This document shows positions 22,345 through 28,670 of a DNA stretch of 28,670 bases, piece by piece (positions within the stretch are counted from its first letter, which is position 1; every line of letters starts with the position of its first letter). The translations under genes and the position numbers were made by a program. Source of the stretch: Sulfurovum sp. (GTDB lineage Bacteria > Campylobacterota > Campylobacteria > Campylobacterales > Sulfurovaceae); the NCBI GenBank assembly GCA_016744875.1, contig JADGDL010000026.1, forward strand, positions 1 through 28,670, given 5' to 3'. Below the pieces are notes generated by a model, which was not told where the DNA came from, did no database searches, and worked only from the letters and a program-made list of their open reading frames with translations.

Positions 22345-24122
22345 TCCAAAACCTGCCTTTGGCTGCAGGTGTGTATCAATATTTTGATGCAAAAGGAAAA
22401 CTCCTTTATGTAGGTAAAGCCAAAAATCTTAAAAACCGTGTTAAGTCCTACTGGCGTTTCAACCCTGAATTTTTACCCAATCCCACACAAAGTCCCCGCA
22501 TTATCAAAATGCTTGGCGAGGCACACAGATTAGAATATATTGTTGTTGAAACAGAAGAAGATGCACTTATCTTGGAAAACTCTCTTATCAAACAACTCAA
22601 GCCCAAGTACAACATACTTTTACGTGACGACAAAACCTACCCTTATATCTATATCGATGAATCAACTAACTACCCTCGTTTCGAGATAACACGTAAAGTC
22701 ATTAAAGGTAAAAACATCAGCTATTACGGTCCATTCCCTACAGGTGGACGTGCGCTGCTAGATTCACTCTATGAAGTCTACCCACTGGTACAAAAAAAAT
22801 CTTGCCTTCGTGAAGGTAAGGCATGTCTTTTTTATCAGATCAATAAATGTTTGGCACCTTGTGAAGGTAAAGTAAGTCCCAAAGACTATGGAGAGATCAT
22901 TACAGAAGCAAAACGCTCTATAGTGAAACGCAAACATCTTATAAAAACCCTGGAAGAGAAAATGACCACACTGGCGATGCATGAACGTTTTGAAGAGGCA
23001 GCAAAACTCCGTGACACGATAGATGCCATCTCCTCACTGACCATTTCTTCCAATATCGATCTTGCAAATGAACTGAACCTGGATATCTTTGCCATTCAAA
23101 ATGGTGATGAAAAAGGCGTTATGGTAAAACTCTTCATGCGTGGGGGGAAGATCATCTCTTCAGCATACTCATACTTTAGACATACACATATATTTGATGA
23201 AAATGAAGCCTATAAACAGGCACTTTTGGAATTTTATACCGTAGATGCACCAAATATCAGCAAACAAATACTGACTGCACATATGTTTGAAGATGCTGAG
23301 CAGATTGCACAAACACTCTCTTCACGTTTCAACAAAAAAATAGAAATACTCACGCCTCAACGAGGCGCTAAAGCGAAACTTATCTCTTTGGCTATGCAAA
23401 ATTGTGAAGAACTTCTACGGAGCAAACAAAATGACAGCATTATGGAACAGAAAATCGCTGATATATTTGATCTCTCTGCTATCCCCTATCGTATAGAGAC
23501 TTTTGATAACTCTCACATGATGGGAGCTGCCACTGTTGGAGGTATGATAGTCTGGGATGAAAACAAGTGGGATAAGTCCTCCTATAGACGATATGAACTC
23601 CATGAAAAAGATGAATATGGGCAGATGAAGGAAATGCTCTCCAGACGTATCGAAAAATTCACAGCAGAACCTGCACCCGACCTATGGATACTTGATGGCG
23701 GACAAGCGAATCTCAACCTTGCAAAAACCCTGCTCCAAGAAGCAAAAGTAAATCTTGACGTGATCGCTATTGCAAAAGAGAAACTGGATGCAAAAGCACA
23801 CCGTGCAAAAGGTGCTGCCAAAGATATGCTCTATACAGGTGCCGGTCTCTTTGAATTAAAGTCAAATGATAAACGTTTACATTGGATCCAGCGGCAAAGA
23901 GACGAGGCCCACCGTTATGCTATTACCTACCATCAGAATAAAAAACGAAAAGATGATACACAGGTCTCACTTCTTAATAAAAAAGGTATCGGAAAAGCCA
24001 CTGTAAAAAAGCTTATTGACTATTTTGGAACATTTGATGCAATAGAAAATGCATCACATGAAGATATTACTAAAGTTACAAATAAGAAAATTTCAAATAT
24101 TATTAAAAATAATACTGATTAA
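22332..24122 (+). CDS. uvrC: UvrABC excinuclease subunit C
   Basis: 596-residue nuclease that makes both incisions around a DNA lesion in nucleotide excision repair, together with UvrB. Domains in order: GIY-YIG nuclease for the 3' cut (AAGVYQYFDAKGKLLYVGKA, residues ~11-30, with KNRVKSYW); the Cys-rich region (KSCLREGKACLFYQ, NKCLAPCEG); the UVR motif that binds UvrB (LEEKMTTLAMHERFEEAAKL, about 208-227); the RNase H-like domain for the 5' cut (IETFDNSHMMGAATVGGMIV and LWILDGGQANLNLA, with catalytic Asp); and C-terminal helix-hairpin-helix repeats (LLNKKGIGKATVKKLIDYFG). The ATG lies within the 3' end of the DUF721 gene. Confidence 0.97.
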   Translation: MQTVVQNLPLAAGVYQYFDAKGKLLYVGKAKNLKNRVKSYWRFNPEFLPNPTQSPRIIKMLGEAHRLEYIVVETEEDALILENSLIKQLKPKYNILLRDDKTYPYIYIDESTNYPRFEITRKVIKGKNISYYGPFPTGGRALLDSLYEVYPLVQKKSCLREGKACLFYQINKCLAPCEGKVSPKDYGEIITEAKRSIVKRKHLIKTLEEKMTTLAMHERFEEAAKLRDTIDAISSLTISSNIDLANELNLDIFAIQNGDEKGVMVKLFMRGGKIISSAYSYFRHTHIFDENEAYKQALLEFYTVDAPNISKQILTAHMFEDAEQIAQTLSSRFNKKIEILTPQRGAKAKLISLAMQNCEELLRSKQNDSIMEQKIADIFDLSAIPYRIETFDNSHMMGAATVGGMIVWDENKWDKSSYRRYELHEKDEYGQMKEMLSRRIEKFTAEPAPDLWILDGGQANLNLAKTLLQEAKVNLDVIAIAKEKLDAKAHRAKGAAKDMLYTGAGLFELKSNDKRLHWIQRQRDEAHRYAITYHQNKKRKDDTQVSLLNKKGIGKATVKKLIDYFGTFDAIENASHEDITKVTNKKISNIIKNNTD

Positions 24123-24219
24123 TCATACACAATTTAATATTTTTTACTAAAAAAGGGAATAATTCATTCTATTTTTAGCTTTATTGTTATAAAGTTTTGT
24201 AATGGGGTTGTAGTTTGTA

Positions 24220-24243
24220 GCATTGCCGTTTATATAACGATGC
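24220..24243 (+). other. Small hairpin in the uvrC - riboswitch intergenic region
   Basis: GCAU-UGC-CGUU-UAUAU-AACG-AUGC: two 4-bp helices with a 3-base bulge, upstream of the riboswitch promoter. The stretch 24123-24247 otherwise shows no gene; a weak GAAU/AUUC stem followed by TATTTTT near 24157-24177 might end the uvrC transcript. Confidence 0.3.
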
Positions 24244-24247
24244 ATTA

Positions 24248-24256
24248 TGTTATAAC
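24248..24256 (+). promoter_or_regulatory. Extended -10 promoter of the riboswitch-controlled operon
   Basis: TGT-TATAAC on the plus strand. Predicted transcription start about 24263, just before the aptamer, giving a leader of ~150 bases to the PAS gene start at 24414. Confidence 0.5.
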
Positions 24257-24271
24257 CTCCTGTATATAAAT

Positions 24272-24343
24272 TATAAGCTAAACTCATTGCGAAGTGAGGA
24301 CGGAAAACCATGGGTCTAATCAAGATCGCCAGGTTGCATGTAC
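24272..24343 (+). promoter_or_regulatory. c-di-GMP-I (GEMM-I) riboswitch aptamer
   Basis: The leader matches the GEMM-I aptamer element by element. P2 is CUCAUU (24283-24288), a GCGA GNRA tetraloop (24289-24292) and AGUGAG (24293-24298). It is preceded by GCUAAA, in the place of the GCAAA junction, whose G (24277) corresponds to ligand-contacting G20 of the Vibrio Vc2 aptamer. Then GACGGAAAACC (24299-24309) fits the GACGCAAAGCC joining strand, with A24305 at the place of the intercalating A47. GGGUCUAA (24312-24319) is the tetraloop-receptor side of P3, and GCCAGGUUGC (24328-24337) is its 3' strand, with C24337 at the place of C92. P1 can form between 24272-24275 and 24339-24342. The ligand cyclic di-GMP is known for the class. 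Confidence 0.85.
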
Positions 24344-24405
24344 TAAGATGGATACATTTAGTATATACCTCACTTCTACCTGAATACAAGTAAAATAAAG
24401 GGGTA
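24338..24405 (+). promoter_or_regulatory. Expression platform with anti-P2 and anti-Shine-Dalgarno pairings
   Basis: Directly after the aptamer comes a 10-bp hairpin AUGUACUAAG (24338-24347) with UUUAGUAUAU (24357-24366), whose 5' strand overlaps the P1 3' strand. Next, CCUCACUUC (24368-24376) is the perfect complement of GAAGUGAGG (24291-24299), the 3' side of aptamer P2 and part of its loop. Part of the same segment, UACCUC (24366-24371), can pair over 6 bp with GGGGUA (24400-24405), which contains the Shine-Dalgarno GGGG 10 bases before ATG 24414. These pairings are mutually exclusive. The simplest reading is that ligand-stabilised P2 frees UACCUC to mask the ribosome site (OFF), while without ligand anti-P2 forms and translation is ON. 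No U-tract is present, so control looks translational. The logic is inferred from complementarity. Confidence 0.7.
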
Positions 24406-24413
24406 AGATAAAT

Positions 24414-24827
24414 ATGAATAGACCTAATCCAATTGATGAAGAATATACCTTTGAAAAAGGTTTGATTGTCAGTTCTACCGACCTTAAGGGTATCATCACC
24501 TATGCCAACAGAAAATTTTGTGAGATTGCAGGATATTCTAAGGATGAGCTCATAGGGAAAAACCACAATATTGTAAGACACCCCGATATGCCAAAAGCCG
24601 CTTTTCAAGAAGTATGGGACACTATTACGAATAAGAAAGAGTGGACGGGTATTGTTAAGAACATGAGAAGTGACGGTAGATACTACTGGGTCTATTCACA
24701 TATCTCACCTATAGTGGTAGATGATGAGATCACCGGATATACCGCAGCAAGAAGACCAGCATCTGCTACAGAGATAGAAGAGATAGTTCCTGTTTACAAG
24801 GACCTGCTAGAAAAAGAAAACAATTAA
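24414..24827 (+). CDS. Aer/CetB-like FAD-binding PAS protein
   Basis: 137-residue cytoplasmic protein that is a single PAS domain. It matches the PAS of the E. coli aerotaxis receptor Aer. The positions I recall as needed for FAD binding in Aer (N34, R57, H58, D60, F66, W70, N85) are all present two residues earlier: N32, R55, H56, D58, F64, W68 and N83 (YANRKF, HNIVRHPDMP, AAFQEVW, GIVKN). It should therefore sense redox state through FAD. Stand-alone PAS proteins of this kind (CetB in Campylobacter) pair with a separate membrane signaller in energy taxis; here the following genes are an HPt protein and a hybrid kinase, so the output may be a phosphorelay. Shine-Dalgarno AAGGGG is 10 bases upstream and under riboswitch control. 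The short C-terminal helix could contact a partner. Confidence 0.88.
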   Translation: MNRPNPIDEEYTFEKGLIVSSTDLKGIITYANRKFCEIAGYSKDELIGKNHNIVRHPDMPKAAFQEVWDTITNKKEWTGIVKNMRSDGRYYWVYSHISPIVVDDEITGYTAARRPASATEIEEIVPVYKDLLEKENN

Positions 24828-24846
24828 CAAGAAGGATAGACGTATA

Positions 24847-26142
24847 ATGTACTATATATTAAATGAAACTGATCAGATCATTGCTGCAGATGACACCTTA
24901 TTGACACTCTGCAATGTCACTGATGTCAGTGGATTGTCTTCAAAAGTAACACTGGGTGATACAACATTTACATCTCAAAACGAAGCTAATGTTACAATCA
25001 CAACAAATGATTCAGAACAAACATTCTCTGTATCGAAAACATCTCTCTCAAGTATTCTAGGTCACATGACACTTGTCGAGTTGGATGAATCACAAGAGAG
25101 TGAAGATACTATAATTGGAACGGGAGAACTTGTTCTTGATAGCATAGATGATACTGAAGAAGAAAAGTTCGAGCCTTTAAACTTAGAGGAAGAAGTGAGC
25201 TTCGATATCTCTACAGATGATAGTGATGATGATCTCTTTGAAATTAATGAAACGGTAGAAGAGGAGAGTATCCCCGAAGTAGTCGACACCATTGATGAAG
25301 CAGATGAGCCATTCGATCTTTTAGGTGAAACAACTGAGAACATTGATCTCGATGTAACACCAGAAGAGATCATAGAGGAAGATGGTGAGATCGTCGTTGA
25401 CATAGCAAATATCAGTCAAACGATGGGTATTTCAGATGAAGACTACACATCGTTTCTCAATGAATATATCGATACTGCCTTAGAACTTGAAGAAGACCTT
25501 CAAAGTGATGATGCAGATACACGCAACGGCGCTATCATGACACTCTCTGACCTGAGTGAAATAATGCATCTCCCAGAAATTTCAAATATTATGGGAAATA
25601 TTCACGCCTCTACTCCAGAACAACAAAAAGGTTATATAGGATCTCTTTATACAACACTTTCCAGATTAACAACACAAAGCAGCAGCAATGAAGCAGTTGA
25701 AATGGAACTTTTTGATTCTATAGAAGCACCGCCTAAAATAGAAGATCTAAAAGTCAAAGCAGAACCAAACCCTAACAGTTTTGGAACGATAGACCTTAGT
25801 GATGTTAAAGCTAAACATTTTGACTTTCAACTTGAAGAAGCGGCAAATGATCTTTCTTTACCCGTTGAGCTTATCGAGGAGTTTGTACATGACTTTATTG
25901 AGCAAGCACATATTGAAACAAAAAAGATGTTAGAGGCCTATGAAGAAGGAGACCTGGCAAAAATACAAGCCATTGGTCACCTACTCAAAGGAGCATCAAG
26001 TAACCTTCGTATCAATGCATTGTCAGACACACTCTACAAAATACAATTTTGTGAAAATGAAAATGGCTTAGATGATCTCATTAAAGAATACTGGGCACAC
26101 TTTTTGTCTTTTGAGACCCAAATTAACGTAATATCAAACTAA
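24847..26142 (+). CDS. HPt phosphotransfer protein with acidic linker and a second, His-less HPt-like unit
   Basis: 431-residue protein. Residues ~1-80 are a beta-rich N-terminal domain rich in Thr and Ser (ILNETDQIIAADDTLL), of no known family. Residues ~85-190 are a very acidic, probably disordered linker. A helical unit at ~200-265 (FLNEYIDTALELEEDLQ) resembles an HPt domain, but its phospho-acceptor position is Thr232 (AIMTLSDL). The C-terminal HPt domain (~340-425; FVHDFIEQAHIETKKMLE) has a normal site at H378 (AIGHLLKGASSNLRI). HPt domains accept and pass phosphoryl groups between receiver domains. It begins 19 bases after the PAS gene and is followed by the hybrid kinase, its likely partner. 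The pseudo-HPt could bind a receiver without phosphotransfer. No membrane segment. Confidence 0.82.
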   Translation: MYYILNETDQIIAADDTLLTLCNVTDVSGLSSKVTLGDTTFTSQNEANVTITTNDSEQTFSVSKTSLSSILGHMTLVELDESQESEDTIIGTGELVLDSIDDTEEEKFEPLNLEEEVSFDISTDDSDDDLFEINETVEEESIPEVVDTIDEADEPFDLLGETTENIDLDVTPEEIIEEDGEIVVDIANISQTMGISDEDYTSFLNEYIDTALELEEDLQSDDADTRNGAIMTLSDLSEIMHLPEISNIMGNIHASTPEQQKGYIGSLYTTLSRLTTQSSSNEAVEMELFDSIEAPPKIEDLKVKAEPNPNSFGTIDLSDVKAKHFDFQLEEAANDLSLPVELIEEFVHDFIEQAHIETKKMLEAYEEGDLAKIQAIGHLLKGASSNLRINALSDTLYKIQFCENENGLDDLIKEYWAHFLSFETQINVISN

Positions 26143-26153
26143 AGGAATAAACG

Positions 26154-28670
26154 ATGACTATACGTAATAGACTTAAACTCATTGGACTTGTACCGATTAC
26201 CCTCCTGATTCTCCTATCAAGTTATTTCTTTATAACTTCATACGTGAACTTCGAAAAAGCCAATGCACTGAAAACAACACTAAAGAACAATGCCCTTCTG
26301 GATAAGGCTCTTCTCAGTGTGGGTAAAGAACGTGGTCTTACTTCTCTCTATATGGGAAGTGACAAACAAGAATTTTCTACACCTCTTCTCAAACAAAGAG
26401 AAGCATTTGACGGTGTTTACCAAAACCTTCGTGGAAACCTCCAAACCAAAGATAGTGCTTACTTACCTCAATTACTTGCTCTTTTAGGGAAAGAGGGTCA
26501 AATGGGCCAGATGAATTACGATACGCTCTTATCAAACATCAAAGGGTTGGAGTCGATCAGAAAATCTGTCGATACAGATAATACTGATTTTAAAGATGTC
26601 TTTTTTACGAAATATACCGAAAACATCACAACTCCTATTATAAATAATCTTTTCAATATCAAGAACTATTCTCTGGATACAGAACTGTCATCAATGATCG
26701 CAACCCTGATCCAACTCTATACAGCAAAAGAAAACTCAGGACTTGAGAGAGGGTTTATCTCATACTACATGACTAAAAAATCTTCCATGTCATTTGATGA
26801 GATCGCACTCTGGGATCAGTTTAAAACAAAAGCAAATGTTTTTGATATCAAGCAGGTAACAAACCTATCATTGCGTGGACAACTTCAAAATGTTCTCAAT
26901 ACACCGCAAGCACTAGATATGATGGAAGAACTTGCCATTACATCATCTGCGATTCAAACTGATATCGATAACGGTGACTACGCCGAGGATGTTATGGACT
27001 GGTTTGCACTACAAACAAAAAAGATCACCTTACTTTCAAAAGCTGAACTTGTTGTTTCCAATGCACTTTGGAAAAAAAGTGATATATATCTTCAAAAACA
27101 ACTTTTCCTTCTTGCTATTGCGGCATCTATCTGGTTACTGAGTTTTATTCTTGCATATCTTGGATACACAACCACTAGAGATATTACAAGAAACATTAAA
27201 GAGCTTGAAGATGTACTGAACAAAGCTGTTGTTGAAATGAAAAGCAGTGATGAATATCTTACATCAGATACAATGGCCATTGAAAACATTGAACTTGATA
27301 CACATGAGGGTACCAAAGAGGCATATAAATTCCTTGAAGTACTGGTTGAAACAGCAAAAGATGACAAACTCATAGCCCTCCAGGCAAATGAAGCCAAATC
27401 TCTTTTCCTTGCCAATATGTCACATGAGATTCGTACACCACTTAACGGTATTGTTGGATTTACAGAGATCTTACGTAGTACAGACCTAACAGAAGAGCAA
27501 GATGAATTCCTCTCTATTATTGATAAGAGTTCTGAAAACCTTCTTAGTATTATTAACAACATTCTTGACCTTTCAAAAATTGAAAGTAATAAAATTGAAA
27601 TTGAGAATATTGTCTTTGATGCCGCAGAAGAATTTGAATCTGCAGTTGAGACCTATGCAGTTGCTGCAACAGAAAAAAATATTGATCTCAACTACTACAT
27701 GGATCCTACAATCTCAGCAAAACTTAAAGGTGACCCAACAAAGATCAAAGAGATCGTTATTAACCTTCTTTCCAATGCTGTTAAATTTACATCTTATGGT
27801 GGAGAAATCAACCTTGAGATCAAACAAGATGAAGGTGATAATATTAAATTCATTGTTTCAGATAATGGTATTGGTATGACAAAAGATCAACAGTCACGTA
27901 TCTTTGATGCCTTTTCTCAAGCCGATGTATCTGTTACAAGAAAATACGGTGGTACAGGTCTTGGACTTACGATCTCAAGCCAATTTGTTGAACTTATGGG
28001 TGGAGAGCTTGAGCTTGAAAGTGCAAAAGACCATGGCACTTCATTCTTCTTCACTATTCCATTAGAAAAAGTCACATCTACTGAAGTAGATTATGCGCAT
28101 GCATTTACAGATGTCACTATAGGTAAATATACACTGGATATTCCTACAAAACTAGACAACAATCTGGAAAAATACTTTAAACACTTTGGACCATCTGTTA
28201 AACATTTTGACTCTATCGGTGACCTCAAAGAATTAGACAACAATGATACTTGTGAAAACTATTGGATAGATATCGATAAAGCAAGACAAAATATCATGGA
28301 TGCTATCCACCACATGGATAGATCAAAACTGATCATTATCGCAAATGTGACAAGCCGTAACAAGATCGAAGAGCTTGGTGTAGACCAATCCAATGTTATC
28401 TTTAAACCAGTGACATTGAGTAAGATCAAAGAGGTTCTTAACAGAACAACCACTGTCACACCGCAGATCAGTGATGAAGCTGCAGTTTCACAACGAACAA
28501 AATTTGATGCGAAAATACTGGTAACTGAAGACAATATCATTAACCAAAAGCTGATCAAACGTATCCTTGAAGAACATGGGATGACAGTTGATATAGCCAA
28601 CAATGGACTCGAATCATTTGAAAAACGTAGAAATGGTACCTATGACCTTCTCTTTATGGATATTCAGATG
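26154..28670 (+). CDS. NIT-domain hybrid sensor histidine kinase, C-terminus cut by window edge
   Basis: 839 residues are visible. TM1 (~8-28, LIGLVPITLLILLSSYFF) and TM2 (~316-338, LFLLAIAASIWLLSFILAYL) enclose a helical periplasmic domain with the nitrate/nitrite-sensing (NIT) signature GKERGLTSLYMGS. Then come a coiled segment, the phospho-acceptor H424 in MSHEIRTPLNGIVGF, and a complete ATPase domain: N-box NLLSNAVKFT, G1 SDNGIGM, F-box DAFSQAD, G2 GGTGLGLTIS. About 130 residues follow that look like a receiver without its acceptor Asp (ending VIFKPVTLSKIKEVL), then a true receiver (ILVTEDNIINQKLIKRIL) with acceptor D836 in LLFMDIQM, where the window ends. It is the third gene of the riboswitch-controlled operon; AAAGGAA lies before ATG 26154. 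NIT ligands are nitrate or nitrite in known cases; other ligands are possible. Confidence 0.92.
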   Translation, partial: MTIRNRLKLIGLVPITLLILLSSYFFITSYVNFEKANALKTTLKNNALLDKALLSVGKERGLTSLYMGSDKQEFSTPLLKQREAFDGVYQNLRGNLQTKDSAYLPQLLALLGKEGQMGQMNYDTLLSNIKGLESIRKSVDTDNTDFKDVFFTKYTENITTPIINNLFNIKNYSLDTELSSMIATLIQLYTAKENSGLERGFISYYMTKKSSMSFDEIALWDQFKTKANVFDIKQVTNLSLRGQLQNVLNTPQALDMMEELAITSSAIQTDIDNGDYAEDVMDWFALQTKKITLLSKAELVVSNALWKKSDIYLQKQLFLLAIAASIWLLSFILAYLGYTTTRDITRNIKELEDVLNKAVVEMKSSDEYLTSDTMAIENIELDTHEGTKEAYKFLEVLVETAKDDKLIALQANEAKSLFLANMSHEIRTPLNGIVGFTEILRSTDLTEEQDEFLSIIDKSSENLLSIINNILDLSKIESNKIEIENIVFDAAEEFESAVETYAVAATEKNIDLNYYMDPTISAKLKGDPTKIKEIVINLLSNAVKFTSYGGEINLEIKQDEGDNIKFIVSDNGIGMTKDQQSRIFDAFSQADVSVTRKYGGTGLGLTISSQFVELMGGELELESAKDHGTSFFFTIPLEKVTSTEVDYAHAFTDVTIGKYTLDIPTKLDNNLEKYFKHFGPSVKHFDSIGDLKELDNNDTCENYWIDIDKARQNIMDAIHHMDRSKLIIIANVTSRNKIEELGVDQSNVIFKPVTLSKIKEVLNRTTTVTPQISDEAAVSQRTKFDAKILVTEDNIINQKLIKRILEEHGMTVDIANNGLESFEKRRNGTYDLLFMDIQM

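Noticed and set aside
24123..24180. Strong intrinsic terminator after uvrC
   Set aside because: Only a 4-bp GAAU/AUUC stem before a short T-run; too weak to call.
24193..24216. A second GEMM-like element in the stretch aatggggttgtag upstream of the riboswitch
   Set aside because: Lacks the GNRA-capped P2 and the GACGCAAA-like joining strand; tandem aptamers are not supported.
25062..25403. Minus-strand Ser-rich frame antisense to the HPt gene
   Set aside because: It is the reverse reading of the acidic Asp/Glu codon runs and has no start context or domain.

Overview
The window looks like a chromosomal segment of a free-living member of the Campylobacterota (Epsilonproteobacteria), most like Sulfurovum or Sulfurimonas. 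Reasons: the DNA is AT-rich and the genes tightly packed; the purD - RDD protein - lptD - J-domain protein - phosphoribosyltransferase - pnp gene order is one I recall from this class (for example Helicobacter pylori); many genes have good TATAAT or TGnTATAAT -10 boxes without a clear -35; and there is an NhaD-type antiporter and a rich c-di-GMP / two-component repertoire. I see no insertion sequence, prophage, CRISPR array, tRNA or rRNA. Species assignment is inference. Layout: (1) 1-6585, minus strand, a tightly overlapping operon purD > RDD membrane protein > lptD > short J-domain protein > PRTase-like protein > pnp (pnp runs off the left edge). (2) 6586-6944, no protein gene but two structured RNA candidates: a rod-like ~190-nt minus-strand RNA that resembles 6S RNA, and a 104-nt near-perfect hairpin whose imperfections make sense only on the plus strand. 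(3) 6945-8518, hemD and a CDF metal-cation exporter, minus strand. (4) 8720-11056, plus strand, a membrane PAS-GGDEF-EAL protein with a degenerate GGDEF and an intact EAL domain. (5) 11058-13562, minus strand, htpG and a small membrane protein. (6) 13704-16706, minus strand, three envelope genes: a DUF481-like outer-membrane protein, a membrane-anchored transglutaminase-like protease and an exported protein of four ~95-residue repeats. (7) 16775-21930, minus strand: guaA with a zinc-ribbon membrane protein, a 49-aa membrane peptide gene, nhaD, nadB and a 47-aa lipoprotein gene. (8) 21901-24122, plus strand, a DUF721/DciA-like gene and uvrC, apparently read from a leaderless mRNA. (9) 24248-28670, plus strand: an extended -10 promoter, a c-di-GMP-I (GEMM-I) riboswitch, then an Aer/CetB-like FAD-PAS protein, an HPt protein and a NIT-domain hybrid histidine kinase (cut by the right edge). 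The most interesting system is region 9. The riboswitch leader contains a 9-nt segment perfectly complementary to the 3' strand of aptamer helix P2, and part of that segment can instead pair with the Shine-Dalgarno sequence. This gives a self-consistent model in which c-di-GMP switches off translation of a redox-sensing phosphorelay. Region 4 encodes a likely c-di-GMP phosphodiesterase, so the window holds both a possible remover of the signal and a possible reader of it.
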